DNA of 57,782 nt, taken from Prochlorococcus sp. AG-363-P19. GTDB lineage: Bacteria; Cyanobacteriota; Cyanobacteriia; PCC-6307; Cyanobiaceae. The stretch lies in the NCBI GenBank assembly GCA_003280055.1, contig QCGG01000012.1, forward strand, positions 1-57,782. Reading direction: 5' to 3'. Shown here one piece after another: positions 48,612-57,782 of this stretch; the first letter of the stretch is position 1; every line of letters starts with the position of its first letter. Made by a program: the position numbers and the translations under genes. The notes beneath the pieces were generated by a model. The model had not been told where the DNA came from, did not search any database, and was given only the letters and a program-made list of their open reading frames with translations.

Positions 48612-49061
48612 ATGTCTCCGGTCTTTCAATATTCCTGGCTTATGCCCATATTTCCTTTTGTTGGTGCATCTTTCTTAGGGCTACTTCTACTTTTCTTTAG
48701 CCGTACCATGAATCGACTTAGTAAACCGGTATTTGCAATTACCTTTGCCTCTTCTTTATTGTCTGGAATCTTAAGCTACACTTTATTTTACCATGAGTTT
48801 AAATATCCAGATGATACTTTTATATTTGACTTTGCATCTATTTTTTCAAGCTTCTCATACAATATAAGATTTGCTGCTGATTTTATAACTTCATCCTTAT
48901 TGGCCATTTCTTCTACAATTATACTTGTAATGATGATTATTCTTCATAAGAAAAACTACAGAAAGCAAGGTTATGTAAGGACATTTATACTTATCGGTTT
49001 TTTAAGCTCAGCAATTTCATGCTTTTTATTCTCCGTTCCATTAAGCTCAATGATTAGTTAA
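48612..49061 (+). CDS. Stand-alone NdhF N-terminal-like protein
   Basis: Resembles only the first about 150 residues of the NDH-1 antiporter-like subunit NdhF/NuoL: FQYSWLMPIFPFVGASFLGLLLLFFSRTMNRLSKP matches the usual 'YAWLIPxLPLxGA...NRLRxP' start, and RFAADFITSSLLAISSTIILVMM...GYVRTFILIGFLSSAISCFLFSVPLS matches the following helices. It then stops; the downstream sequence has no continuation before nrdJ. About four membrane helices; it lacks the proton channel core. It could be a remnant or a small protein that binds an NDH-1 complex. Confidence 0.65.
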   Translation: MSPVFQYSWLMPIFPFVGASFLGLLLLFFSRTMNRLSKPVFAITFASSLLSGILSYTLFYHEFKYPDDTFIFDFASIFSSFSYNIRFAADFITSSLLAISSTIILVMMIILHKKNYRKQGYVRTFILIGFLSSAISCFLFSVPLSSMIS

Positions 49062-49116
49062 TTTGTAAAGCAGATTCAACACTTACCTTTTTCACGATTG
49101 ATTACACTTTTATAAA

Positions 49117-51456
49117 CTATTTTTTAGGATTAGCTAATGGTAGTAAGCATTTGTCCGAGTCACAACCGGCCGGACCGGCTTCTGTGAGCTCTCCTATATC
49201 ATATTTATTCAATGCCTCAAAGAAGTTGTTGCTTACTCTTCTTTTCATGACTTCTGCCTGAAGTTCTTCATATTTTTGAGCGTTGATAGGCTCAAAAGGA
49301 AGCCTTGGGAAGGTGGCATTTGCATCGAATCTTGCCAGAAGTGCGGCTGATATATAGCCTTCGTTGTTATTAATTGCTCTATGTATAGCGTCAGCAAGAT
49401 CTTCTATTTCGCTTTCCCTGAATTCAATGGTTGCTGATGTGTTGTGCTCTGTATAATTACTCTGTACTTGCATATAGAAATCAAATTGTGCTAGAGCAGA
49501 AAAATTGTTGATATCTACTGAATCTGCGCCAGGTAAATTTGCCCAACTTACCTCAGTTGGAATCTCTACAAGCCATTCTGTGCATCGTGGATCAAATGGG
49601 TTATTTAGCAATCGTCCATCCTCATCTTTGTCGGATTGTGAGGGGACAACTGTATAGCCATAATCCATACATGCCATTGCGACTGGATCGTTTTTGCGGA
49701 AGGTGATTCGTCTTAGAAATCTTTGAGCTTTAGGGGGATGCCAACCTGGTGCAGCTCCTGTAAGAAGACTTTTCGTACCAGCTGGCTGAACAGTGGTGCA
49801 TCTATTTGGTCTGCGGAGGCCATGTCGGTCGCAATAGTCCCAAACAGTAGTGTTTACTGTGTGCTTCCAACTATTGAGAAAAGCCGCTTCTTGTTGTTTG
49901 AATAATTTCCCTTGTTCTGTTTCCGGGCGTCCCTTTTCCCACCAATTCAGCCAAGAAGTTCCAAATGCATGAACAAAGAAGTCAAATAGACCTGTAAAGC
50001 TAACTCCAACAATTGGATCCCATGCTCTGCTTTCTCTATACCTTTCAACTTCAAATCTATGGTTTAGAAGGCAAGCGACTGAGAGTGCTGCAGCCTTAAA
50101 AGCATTTGACTGTCCTTCAACGTCCGAGGGGTCGATTTGATTGAGGTGTACTTCCGCTAGGTTGCAGTGAAAATCTGCGCCGAGTATTTCTCCGCAGGGA
50201 TTTAGCCCATATCTACCAAGTCTGTGCTCAAGTTCATTTTTTGGAATGGGCCCATAGTTAACTTCGAGCCATTTTCCGGCTTCTTCCTTTCCATGATGAG
50301 AGTAAATCTCAACAAATTCTTTTCGTTGTTCTTGAGTTTTAAGTAGGTCGGAGTTGGATCGTGCGATTGCTTCAGGGGCAAATTGAATGGCACCTTCACC
50401 AGAGTGGAATTGCTTTTTAACTGCATCAAGAACGACTTGTCTGCTTGGCTTCTTGTGATAAACCATTGTGTGATTTGCCATTCTTAGGGCATCTCTTTCT
50501 GGGTCTATTCGCCAATTACCATCGTTATCTTGTTGCCAAAGATTTTCTTTAGCCCCAACGGCAGATTGATCTTCTGCTGAGAATTGCCTCATACCAGCAC
50601 TTCTGCGAATATTGCCTGCAACTATTGTGACGGCAGCCTCGTCAATTAATAGGCAGCATTCGACGGAGGTAAGTTTTCTTCCTACCGAGTTAGTAAGTAA
50701 TCTTGCTACTCGAGAATAGAGATCTTTTAGTTTCACTGGATTGGCCATTCCACCGAATCCCCTTAAAGTTTCACCTACAGGTCTTACATCGGTTAGATCA
50801 ATATTTATATTGATCTCTTTTCCCTCAAATCGTTTTTCACTACAAAGATTTAGAAGTAATTGATAACTGTCTACCCAACCTCTCCGACTGTCACCAACTT
50901 TTATAGATACTGAATTTCCTTCGATTTTGTGGGAGGTATGTTCGACCCTGTTTTCTTTCTCTGTTAAGCCTATCTCTGATACTGACTGGATTATTAATGG
51001 GTTTAAAACAACCGGAAGCTTTTCAATGAGGTGGGGTTCGATAATTGCGCCTGTACCACAACCCATCATTGCCAGGTCCATCATCAAAGCAAAGGCTTCC
51101 CAATCAACGAGATTTGTAGATGTGCAGTTATAGGCACCTGAGAAATTCTCTACTTTATTTATCCATGGAGTACCACCAATCCATAGCCATCTGCCCGAGG
51201 GCAATGCTTTCTTTTCCGATTGCATTCTTTCCATAAGATCTATTTCTTGATCGTTAAGGTCACCAAGCCTCCTTAAGCCTTCAAGATTCCGTTTGCCTAC
51301 CTCTTCCCAACTTTCTCTTCCTGTAGTGAGTCGGCGACTATAAGTCCTATAAAAAACAGGATTTGCTGCTGGCGCAGTCTGGGGAAATTCAGTCAGACTC
51401 TTCTGAGAGCCTATTTCTGAGGATGTTATTTCGGGCCTGTTTGAGGTAAGTGTCAC
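49117..51456 (-). CDS. nrdJ: Adenosylcobalamin-dependent ribonucleotide reductase (class II)
   Basis: Makes deoxyribonucleotides with a B12 radical. Monomeric Lactobacillus-type RTPR, 779 residues. Visible cysteines: YNCTSTN (active-site), NPCGEI (radical Cys), and C-terminal C765xxxxC770 in GCDSDKCLL (redox shuttle). GCGTGAIIEPHL and VQPAGTKSLLTGAAPGWHPP match. Its upstream region (51457-51572) holds a large hairpin. Depends on the B12 pathway (CbiX in this window). Confidence 0.95.
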   Translation of the reverse strand: MTLTSNRPEITSSEIGSQKSLTEFPQTAPAANPVFYRTYSRRLTTGRESWEEVGKRNLEGLRRLGDLNDQEIDLMERMQSEKKALPSGRWLWIGGTPWINKVENFSGAYNCTSTNLVDWEAFALMMDLAMMGCGTGAIIEPHLIEKLPVVLNPLIIQSVSEIGLTEKENRVEHTSHKIEGNSVSIKVGDSRRGWVDSYQLLLNLCSEKRFEGKEININIDLTDVRPVGETLRGFGGMANPVKLKDLYSRVARLLTNSVGRKLTSVECCLLIDEAAVTIVAGNIRRSAGMRQFSAEDQSAVGAKENLWQQDNDGNWRIDPERDALRMANHTMVYHKKPSRQVVLDAVKKQFHSGEGAIQFAPEAIARSNSDLLKTQEQRKEFVEIYSHHGKEEAGKWLEVNYGPIPKNELEHRLGRYGLNPCGEILGADFHCNLAEVHLNQIDPSDVEGQSNAFKAAALSVACLLNHRFEVERYRESRAWDPIVGVSFTGLFDFFVHAFGTSWLNWWEKGRPETEQGKLFKQQEAAFLNSWKHTVNTTVWDYCDRHGLRRPNRCTTVQPAGTKSLLTGAAPGWHPPKAQRFLRRITFRKNDPVAMACMDYGYTVVPSQSDKDEDGRLLNNPFDPRCTEWLVEIPTEVSWANLPGADSVDINNFSALAQFDFYMQVQSNYTEHNTSATIEFRESEIEDLADAIHRAINNNEGYISAALLARFDANATFPRLPFEPINAQKYEELQAEVMKRRVSNNFFEALNKYDIGELTEAGPAGCDSDKCLLPLANPKK

Positions 51457-51489
51457 GGCTTCGTTGCGCTTAATGAGTAAGAGAACGCT

Positions 51490-51539
51490 AACGCCACTAA
51501 TGGTGGCTGCAACCTTTCGGTTACACCATTAGCGGTGTT
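51490..51539. promoter_or_regulatory. Complex inverted repeat between nrdJ and the methyltransferase
   Basis: Left arm AACGCCACTAATGGTG and right arm CACCATTAGCGGTGTT pair with two imperfect positions, closed by AACC-TTTC-GGTT. Each arm can also fold on itself (GCCAC/GTGGC; CACC/GGTG), so two alternative structures exist. Confidence 0.6.
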
Positions 51540-51572
51540 TGATTAAAACTGTAAAGGAAGACCATCGAACTT

Positions 51573-52262
51573 ATGAAACGCATCCCTGAGGAACCACTAA
51601 TGGAAAACCCTTTGCAGGCAAGGGTTTATTCCGAAGCAGATTTCGGGGAGACTGATCTTTGGTTTGTTACTCGCCTAGAAGAGCTTTTGTTGAGAATTTC
51701 CAGAAAGCCTTGTCAGCACTGTGTAATTGTCGATTTAGGTTGTGGTCCTGGAAATATTACAGAACACCTTGCTTTGCAATGGCCAGATGCATCTGTAATA
51801 GGTGTGGATGGATCTACAGAAATGCTCAAAATTGCATGCAAGCGTAAGTTTTCTTCCCCGAATCCAGTTCGACAAATCGATTATCGAAGAATTTTTTTGT
51901 CAAGTGAGCAAGTAAATAGTTCAAACCTTAACTCCACTGCGGATCTTCTTGTAAGTAATAGTCTTCTTCACCATTTTCCCGACCCTCTAGATTTTTGGAA
52001 GGTCACTAAGGCTATTGCTTCTCCGGGTGCATTTGTTTGTCACCGAGACTTATTAAGACCTCTTGATGAAGAACAGGTTGTGATGTTGCTGAAGAAAAAC
52101 CTTAAAAATTCGCACCAGATATTAAAAGATGATTATTTGGCTTCCTTGCGTGCCTCCTTTACAGTAGAGGAGGTGGAGGAGCAACTACTTCTAGAAGGAC
52201 TAGAGAGATTTAAGGTCATTAATTTAGATGATCGTTATCTTGAAGTTTCTGGGGAGTTTTAA
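51573..52262 (+). CDS. Class I SAM-dependent methyltransferase
   Basis: Rossmann SAM site [17 protein letters not shown], Asp in [13 protein letters not shown], and the third motif [13 protein letters not shown]. Resembles methyltransferase domain 11/25 proteins; substrate unknown. 229 residues. Start ATG 51573; a second Met (LMENPL) is possible. Divergent from nrdJ and 47 bases upstream of prfC, probably in one transcript. Confidence 0.86.
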   Translation: MKRIPEEPLMENPLQARVYSEADFGETDLWFVTRLEELLLRISRKPCQHCVIVDLGCGPGNITEHLALQWPDASVIGVDGSTEMLKIACKRKFSSPNPVRQIDYRRIFLSSEQVNSSNLNSTADLLVSNSLLHHFPDPLDFWKVTKAIASPGAFVCHRDLLRPLDEEQVVMLLKKNLKNSHQILKDDYLASLRASFTVEEVEEQLLLEGLERFKVINLDDRYLEVSGEF

Positions 52263-52309
52263 GATGGTGACTATTAAGTTACCAAAAAGACAAACAAAAG
52301 ATTATTTAC

Positions 52310-53968
52310 GTGACTTCTACGAAAACAATTAAAAGGAATTTTTCCGAAGAGGACTTTGAAAGTGCTTTGGTAAAAGCTGTTGGCAATCGCAAGAACTTTG
52401 CAATCATTTCCCATCCTGATGCTGGTAAAACAACACTTACAGAGAAATTACTTTTATATGGTGGAGCTATCCAGCAGGCGGGTGCAGTTAAGGCAAGGGG
52501 AGAACAGAGAAAGGTTACCTCTGACTGGATGGACCTAGAGAAACAACGTGGGATATCAATTACATCGACAGTCTTACAATTTGATTATTCTGATAACAAA
52601 ATAAATCTGCTTGATACACCAGGTCACCAAGATTTCTCAGAAGATACTTATCGAACGCTTGCAGCTGCTGATAATGCCGTAATGCTTGAAGATGCGGCTA
52701 AGGGCCTTGAGCCTCAAACCCGGAAATTGTTTGAAGTATGTCGTATGAGAAATATTCCTATTTTTACTTTTATAAATAAAATGGACAGACCTGGACAGGA
52801 GCCCTTAAGGCTATTGGATGAGATAGAGTCTGAACTAAATTTGGCTACATGGGCAGTTAACTGGCCTATAGGTAGCGGTGAATTGTTTAGAGGAGTAATT
52901 GATAGATCAAGTAAGGAAGTGATACTTTTTACACGTGGAGAACGAGGAAAACAGTCTGAAGAATGTCACTTAAGTCTAAACGATCCTGAGTTGAAATCCT
53001 TAGTCGAATCAGAGCTTCTTGATCAGGCACTTGAGGAGCTTGATTTATTAGAAATGGCTGGTTCTGTTATGGATCTAAGCAAGATTCAAGCTGGAGAATT
53101 AACTCCTGTTTTCTTTGGCTCTGCAATGACTAATTTTGGGGTACGTCCATTTTTAGATACCTTCCTGAAAATGGCACAAGGGCCTTCCGCCAGGCCTTCC
53201 AGTAATGGACCAGTGAGTCCAACACGTTCCGAATTTAGTGGATTTGTATTTAAACTGCAGGCTAATATGGACCCAAAACATAGAGACAGAATAGCTTTCT
53301 TACGTGTATGCAGCGGACGTTTTGAGAAGGATATGACAGTTCAACATGCTCGTACTGGTAAGGCAATTAAACTATCTCGTCCACAAAAACTTTTTGGTCA
53401 GGATAGGGAAGTTGTTGATGATGCATATCCTGGGGATATCATTGGTCTAAATAATCCTGGAATGTTTGCTATTGGGGATACTCTTTATCAGGGAAGCAAG
53501 GTCGAATATGAAGGAATTCCATGCTTTAGTCCTGAAATTTTTAGTTGGTTACGTAATCCCAACCCTTCAGCATTCAAAAATTTTAGAAAGGGTGTTAATC
53601 AGTTAAGAGAAGAAGGGGCTGTGCAGATTCTCTATGATGTTGATGAAAGCAAGAGAGATCCAATCCTTGCTGCAGTAGGTCAGTTGCAATTAGAGGTGGT
53701 ACAGCATCGACTGGAAAATGAATATGGTGTTGCAACTCGCCTTGAGTCAATGGGATATCAAGTGGCAAGGTGGGTCGATGGTGGATGGAATGCTTTGGAT
53801 GACATAGGACGTATTTTTAATTGCAAAGTTGTTAAGGATGCTTGGGCCAGACCTGTGCTTTTATTCAAAAATCAGTGGAATCTAAATCAACTTTTGGAAG
53901 AGCATCCTGACTTGGAACTGCGTTCTGTAGCACCTGTTGTTAGTGGTGTTGAGCCAATAAGCCTTTGA
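52310..53968 (+). CDS. prfC: Peptide chain release factor 3
   Basis: GTPase that recycles RF1/RF2 after termination. G1 [16 protein letters not shown]2 [13 protein letters not shown]3 [17 protein letters not shown]4 FINKMDR; domain [22 protein letters not shown] and REEGAVQIL. 552 residues, slightly longer than E. coli, normal for cyanobacteria. GTG start 52310. Confidence 0.95.
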   Translation: MTSTKTIKRNFSEEDFESALVKAVGNRKNFAIISHPDAGKTTLTEKLLLYGGAIQQAGAVKARGEQRKVTSDWMDLEKQRGISITSTVLQFDYSDNKINLLDTPGHQDFSEDTYRTLAAADNAVMLEDAAKGLEPQTRKLFEVCRMRNIPIFTFINKMDRPGQEPLRLLDEIESELNLATWAVNWPIGSGELFRGVIDRSSKEVILFTRGERGKQSEECHLSLNDPELKSLVESELLDQALEELDLLEMAGSVMDLSKIQAGELTPVFFGSAMTNFGVRPFLDTFLKMAQGPSARPSSNGPVSPTRSEFSGFVFKLQANMDPKHRDRIAFLRVCSGRFEKDMTVQHARTGKAIKLSRPQKLFGQDREVVDDAYPGDIIGLNNPGMFAIGDTLYQGSKVEYEGIPCFSPEIFSWLRNPNPSAFKNFRKGVNQLREEGAVQILYDVDESKRDPILAAVGQLQLEVVQHRLENEYGVATRLESMGYQVARWVDGGWNALDDIGRIFNCKVVKDAWARPVLLFKNQWNLNQLLEEHPDLELRSVAPVVSGVEPISL

Positions 53969-54079
53969 ATTCTTCGAAAGAGCATCCTTTTAATTAATTT
54001 CTACAGGCTTGCTACTATTTTCTAGCTAATATTGCAAAACTGAGCTTGAGCACCTCAGAGTCAATTACTTAGTTTTCTC

Positions 54080-54772
54080 ATGACATCTGATAATGACTCT
54101 AATTTAACTCCCGATAGCCTAGACGCCTACTCCAACTTGGGCTTGACTCCAGGCGCGACTTTTGATGAAGTTCAAAAAGCAAGAGAAGAAAGATTAGAGC
54201 AGGTTGGTGCTGACCCCAAGGCCAGAGCATTAATAGAAGCTTCATATGATTCAGTCTTAATGTCCAGCCTTAAGCAAAGGCAGTTGGGAAATTTAAGTGC
54301 TGCCGCTGCAAATGCATCACAAAAAGAACAAGAAATATCAGAAAATGGTCTACAGACAGGAAGCCTATTTTCTTTTCTTCCTAAGTTTGGTGGAGCAGAT
54401 AATTCTTCAGAGAATGGAATTTTTTCTTTAGCACCTAAGTTGGAAATTCCTAACGGCCAGGGAGCCATTGTCCGCTTAGGAATTGGATTACTTGCTATTT
54501 TTCTTATATTAATCTCAGATTCCTCGGCTGTAGATTTAATACTACCTTTATCTGTGTTGGGAGCAGTCATTAGCCAGATTAAAAGAGGAAGGCGCATATT
54601 GCCTGCTTTAGGATGGAGTGTAGTGTCTCTCTCGATAGGATTAATGATAGGAGGATTATTATCACATTATTTTGCATCTCAATATGGCAGTGAATTTTAT
54701 CTTTCTAGCGATCAAGTGGAGGCAATCCCAGCCATTCTTACATTGCTACTACTTTCTTTATTCCTAACTTAA
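54080..54772 (+). CDS. CPP1-like (DUF3353) membrane protein
   Basis: Related to plant CPP1, chaperone-like protein of protochlorophyllide oxidoreductase. J-like N-terminal part (PDSLDAYSNLGLTPGATFDEVQKAREERLEQVGADPKARALIEASYDSVLMSSLKQRQLG), a Ser/Ala/Gln linker, and four hydrophobic segments at the C-terminus (LGIGLLAIFLILIS, LILPLSVLGAVIS, VVSLSIGLMIGGLL, ILTLLLLSLFLT). Likely stabilises membrane or pigment-synthesis proteins. Confidence 0.88.
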   Translation: MTSDNDSNLTPDSLDAYSNLGLTPGATFDEVQKAREERLEQVGADPKARALIEASYDSVLMSSLKQRQLGNLSAAAANASQKEQEISENGLQTGSLFSFLPKFGGADNSSENGIFSLAPKLEIPNGQGAIVRLGIGLLAIFLILISDSSAVDLILPLSVLGAVISQIKRGRRILPALGWSVVSLSIGLMIGGLLSHYFASQYGSEFYLSSDQVEAIPAILTLLLLSLFLT

Positions 54773-54796
54773 TTAAAAGTGAACCAAATATTTATT

Positions 54797-55702
54797 TCAC
54801 AATTCATTTATAATATTTTTAATTTGCTTTTCAGATATTTCATATCTCTTATTACAGAAGTGACATCTTATTTCCGCTTTGTTTTCTTCATGCAGTATTG
54901 ATATAAGCTCATCTTTTCCAAGTATTTTAAGAGCTTGAATGCTTTTAGATAATGTGCAATTGCATTTATACTTAACAATTTGAGTGCTCATTTCTGTTTC
55001 AGGAGGTTCTGGATCAAGCTCTGGAAAGATTTCTTTTAATAACCCTCTTAGATTGTTTTGATATTGTGACAATGATTCATTAAAAGATTTTATTTCTCTA
55101 CAACGTTCCTCCAGAAGAGAAACTAAGAGTGGTTCTTGGGCTGCTTTTGGAAGCACTTGAACAAGTAAGCCGCCGGAGCAAACAATACCTTCACTATTTA
55201 TTTTCTCACCTACAAATACTGCAGATGGAGTTTGTTCTGAATGCAATAAGTATGAAGCGATATCCTCTCCGATTCCGCCTTTCACAATTTCCACGGTACT
55301 GGTATAAGGCTCGCCTCTACCCTCGTCACGCATTACCTGTAAATAACCCTTTCCAGCTGCTGTTTGGAAGTCAAATTGATATTCATCATTTTGATTTTTT
55401 ATTAGTTCTAATTCTAATTTAGGATCTCCTACGTAACCTCTAACAGTTCCATCTCTTCCTGCATCAACCATTAAACCCTTAATAGGTCCATCAGAACTAA
55501 GTCTTAAATTGACTCGTCCATGTTGAACTTTCATAGAACTTGCCAAAAGTAAACCGGCACTTATTGATCTTCCCAGCATGGCTGTTGTTAAATAGGATAG
55601 ACAATGTCTTTCTCTTGCTTCTTTTGTTGTTTGAGTTGTTATTACCACTACAAGACGGATGCCTCCTTCTGCCGCGGTTGCTCTTACAAGTTTGTCGTTC
55701 AT
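54797..55702 (-). CDS. hslO: Hsp33 redox chaperone
   Basis: Holdase activated by oxidation and unfolding. From ATG 55702: [72 protein letters not shown]-terminal zinc motif CxC (C247, C249) and CxxC (C280, C283) in YKCNCTLS and RCHFCNKR. 9 bases after the ABC ATPase gene. Confidence 0.95.
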   Translation of the reverse strand: MNDKLVRATAAEGGIRLVVVITTQTTKEARERHCLSYLTTAMLGRSISAGLLLASSMKVQHGRVNLRLSSDGPIKGLMVDAGRDGTVRGYVGDPKLELELIKNQNDEYQFDFQTAAGKGYLQVMRDEGRGEPYTSTVEIVKGGIGEDIASYLLHSEQTPSAVFVGEKINSEGIVCSGGLLVQVLPKAAQEPLLVSLLEERCREIKSFNESLSQYQNNLRGLLKEIFPELDPEPPETEMSTQIVKYKCNCTLSKSIQALKILGKDELISILHEENKAEIRCHFCNKRYEISEKQIKNIINEL

Positions 55703-55711
55703 TTTGATCAT

Positions 55712-56362
55712 TTATACAATAGTCCTGAGATCATGAAGTTTTCCTTCCTCAAGAGTAAAACCTTTTCCTTTCCATGAACTAAATAATTGGAATTCATGAG
55801 TAACTATGATCAACACATTTTTTTTGGACAGTTTTATTAGCAGATCTAGTATTTCATCTCTAACGGACCAGTCCAACCCTGCAGTAGGTTCATCCAGAAG
55901 TAAAACTTTGGGTTTACGTAGTAGTTGAACTGCAAGAGCAAGTCGTCTTTGTTGCCCACCACTAAGTTTTTCAGGAGCTTGTCTTAGGTCAATGCCTAAA
56001 AGTCCTACTTCATGAAGAGCTTTTCTCTGCTCCTCTCCACTAAGTCTTTTGTGACCCAGTTTGAGCTCTTCTGCAACTGTTAGTCCAAGGAAGTGACGCT
56101 CTGGGAATTGAAAAACTACACCACAAAGCCATCTTCTTTCCCTTTGATTCAGGATTTTATTGTTCCATAATATTTTCCCCTTTATAGGCTTTGCAATGCC
56201 ACTGATAACTTCTATAAGACTAGTTTTTCCACTACCACTAGGACCTGCAATTACTACAGGCTTACTTTCGACTGCGTTAAATGACACCCCAGAGAGTATT
56301 GCGGTCTCCGATGTGGCAGCAGTATAAAAAATGTTATGCAATTCAAGCATTGGCAAAATCAT
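55712..56362 (-). CDS. ABC ATPase (ECF/CbiO-like)
   Basis: Walker A GPSGSGKTS, VVFQFPERHFLGLTVAEEL (Q-loop typical of energy-coupling-factor ATPases), LSGGQQRRLALAVQLL (signature), VLLLDEPTAGLD, THE (H-loop). The missing partner could be a membrane EcfT/CbiQ elsewhere. Start ATG 56362, or 56350. Operon with hslO. Confidence 0.9.
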   Translation of the reverse strand: MILPMLELHNIFYTAATSETAILSGVSFNAVESKPVVIAGPSGSGKTSLIEVISGIAKPIKGKILWNNKILNQRERRWLCGVVFQFPERHFLGLTVAEELKLGHKRLSGEEQRKALHEVGLLGIDLRQAPEKLSGGQQRRLALAVQLLRKPKVLLLDEPTAGLDWSVRDEILDLLIKLSKKNVLIIVTHEFQLFSSWKGKGFTLEEGKLHDLRTIV

Positions 56363-56469
56363 TAGGAGTTTTATTCCTTCTTAGAGCTAGCTTCGCTATC
56401 TTTATAGAAGTGCTATTTAGAAACCACAATTCTCTAAGCAATGATGGTTCGCTTTTGTTTTTATTAGAC

Positions 56470-56907
56470 ATGGAAGTTAGATTTCGAGAGGTCGACCCCT
56501 TTAACTGCTGGTTATGGCTTCGCTTCCAAGATGTTCCATCTCAAGGTGAACGGAAGTATCTAGATGGAATTCTTGATAGTTGGTATGTCATAGGACGCCT
56601 GGGTGGTTTTAACGCAGAAAACTTGCAGGTGCATGAAGAATCAGATGAACTGAGTTACATGACCTATGATAATTCTCAGGCAAACTCAGCAATGCCAGCT
56701 CTAATGCATAATATTGGTCAAATAGAATATAATGATATCTGGGCAAGATTTTGGATAGATTTTGGAACTAGTGATTCTATATGTATTGATGTACTGATTA
56801 ATGTTTTGTCAAAATTAGACAGTGACCTACTTAGACTAGAGGAAATTATCATAGGTGGTATCAATGAGGATTGGGTTGTAGATAAACACCCTGATTCACT
56901 CTTTTAG
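56470..56907 (+). CDS. DUF3531 protein
   Basis: Cyanobacterial and plastid conserved protein. From ATG 56470: MEVRFREVDPFNCWLWLRF, SQGERKYLDGILDSWYVIGRLGGFNAENLQVHE, DELSYMTYDNSQ match DUF3531; about 145 residues, soluble. Unknown function. Divergent from the ABC ATPase; the sequence upstream of this ATG (56281-56469) is the mirror of that gene and the spacer. 14 bases before rsmE. Confidence 0.9.
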   Translation: MEVRFREVDPFNCWLWLRFQDVPSQGERKYLDGILDSWYVIGRLGGFNAENLQVHEESDELSYMTYDNSQANSAMPALMHNIGQIEYNDIWARFWIDFGTSDSICIDVLINVLSKLDSDLLRLEEIIIGGINEDWVVDKHPDSLF

Positions 56908-56921
56908 ATCTGAGTATTATT

Positions 56922-57692
56922 TTGTTAGAACATAGAAGAATACTAGTTGAACCTAATCGCTTGAAGAAATTAGACTCTTCGAGACTTAATTTTTTATTAA
57001 ATAATGATGAAATACATTATTTGAGACGAGTCTTGAGACTCAATATTGGAAACTTGATTGATGTTGTGGATGGGGTAGGCCACCTTTGGGAAGGAGTCCT
57101 ACAGGAAGATAATACTGTTCTAATGAATACTGTTATAAATACTACTTTCCAAAATCAACCTAATATTAGGCCTTTAATTTGTCTTGCAGTGGTGGTTCCT
57201 AAACGTGGGTTTAATGAGATTCTTCGTATGTCTTGTGAGCTGGGAGTAGATATTTTGCAACCCTTATGTTCTGAAAGGAGTAATTCATCATCCTCATTAA
57301 GTCGACCATCAAGATGGGAATCAATTATTCGTGAATCGGTTGAGCAATCAGAGAGACTGTGGAAACCAGAACTTCTATCACAAATTAAATTTTCAGACTG
57401 GATAGTTGAGGTATCTAAGCAAGAAGTGGCCATTGCATTCTCTCAAACTCGAATTCAGGGGTTGATTGATTTTCAATCTTGGTTAGAGAATATAGATAAA
57501 ACAATTGATAAGGTCTGGATTGTAATTGGTCCCGAAGGAGGATGGAGTCAGTCAGAATCCTCTCTGGCTAAAACATTAACAATAGATTCTGTACAATTTA
57601 GCGAACATATTCTTACAACTTCAACTGCAGCTGTTGCCGCCACACAAATAATGGTTGCTTGGCGACGCTTTGATGGGATTACACCTATTTAA
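56922..57692 (+). CDS. rsmE: 16S rRNA m3U1498 methyltransferase
   Basis: SPOUT-class methyltransferase that modifies U1498 of 16S rRNA. PUA-like N-terminus (EIHYLRRVLRLNIGNLIDVVDGVGHLW), CLAVVVPKRGFNEILRMSCELGVDILQPL, SVEQSERLWKPEL, and the knot motif VIGPEGGWSQSESSLA plus STAAVAATQIMVA. TTG start at 56922. 256 residues, normal. Confidence 0.94.
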   Translation: MLEHRRILVEPNRLKKLDSSRLNFLLNNDEIHYLRRVLRLNIGNLIDVVDGVGHLWEGVLQEDNTVLMNTVINTTFQNQPNIRPLICLAVVVPKRGFNEILRMSCELGVDILQPLCSERSNSSSSLSRPSRWESIIRESVEQSERLWKPELLSQIKFSDWIVEVSKQEVAIAFSQTRIQGLIDFQSWLENIDKTIDKVWIVIGPEGGWSQSESSLAKTLTIDSVQFSEHILTTSTAAVAATQIMVAWRRFDGITPI

Positions 57693-57739
57693 GGAGTTTT
57701 GTGAGTATTCTCTTTGTAACTATTTGATTTATAAGGCTT

Positions 57740-57782
57740 ATGTTGCCATTTCTTGTTAGTGACCTTAACTGGGTTTATGCGT
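57740..57782 (+). CDS. Possible start of a gene cut by the window end
   Basis: ATG at 57740 opens a frame (MLPFLVSDLNWVYA) that continues to the last base. Only 14 codons are visible; no identification possible. Confidence 0.3.
   Translation, partial: MLPFLVSDLNWVYA

Noticed and set aside
51457-51572. Cobalamin riboswitch before nrdJ
   Set aside because: Spacer too short and no B12-box-like motif; only the inverted repeat is present.
56281-56469. N-terminal extension of the DUF3531 gene
   Set aside because: This stretch overlaps the start of the divergent ABC ATPase; the family begins at the MEVRFREVDPF methionine (56470).

Overview
The window looks like a piece of a compact, AT-rich picocyanobacterial chromosome, most likely Prochlorococcus and probably a low-light-adapted lineage. 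Evidence: a full-length ChlH magnesium chelatase subunit, a CPP1-like protein and several cyanobacteria-restricted small families (DUF2811, DUF2949, DUF3038/DUF4335, DUF3318, DUF3386, DUF3531, CGLD27), a B12-dependent class II ribonucleotide reductase, short spacers, many GTG/TTG starts and few regulators. Family names come from recognising the sequences, not from searches, and the genus is an inference.

Layout. 1-3.2 kb: two genes in a row broken by small indels (an ABC-2 type permease and a class I glutamine amidotransferase), then small genes (hypothetical, pentapeptide repeat, SemiSWEET, secreted protein) and tRNA-Ser(UGA). 3.2-8 kb: a small membrane protein, a lipoprotein lytic transglycosylase, a hypothetical gene, and the methionine pair metY-metA; the MetA-like enzyme carries the residue associated with acetyl-CoA use, which fits O-acetylhomoserine sulfhydrylation. 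8-10.7 kb: accessory genes (APH-like/P-loop fusion kinase, AlkB dioxygenase, Ala/Lys/Glu-repeat protein). 10.9-14.7 kb: a complete polar amino acid ABC importer (Aap/Nat type). 14.8-21.2 kb: SulP transporter, FAD oxidase, CbiX-type chelatase with a metal-binding tail, DUF2811 and a GMC oxidoreductase.

21.4-26.8 kb is the most distinctive part: an AT-rich block between the GMC gene and tRNA-fMet. It has a GmhA-like isomerase facing away from a likely operon of a ferritin-like di-iron protein, a NodU/CmcH-type carbamoyltransferase, a 53-residue membrane protein (25049-25210) whose start overlaps the carbamoyltransferase stop, and a membrane-anchored SGNH hydrolase. A bidirectional terminator closes it. 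The 592-base gap before the operon holds a candidate small RNA and a promoter with tandem repeats. I infer a cell-surface or secreted glycan/metabolite modification cassette, perhaps horizontally acquired.

26.8-57.8 kb is mostly housekeeping: asparaginase, CGLD27, rsfS, DUF3318, carB, an alanine/glycine:cation symporter, an ABC exporter, an S4 protein, tpiA, folP, chlH, dapB, a UbiH-like monooxygenase, DUF2949/3038/4335 genes, three small membrane proteins (one a stand-alone NdhF N-terminal look-alike), nrdJ, a methyltransferase, prfC, a CPP1-like gene, hslO, an ABC ATPase, DUF3531 and rsmE. I saw no insertion sequences, phage genes, rRNA or CRISPR arrays.
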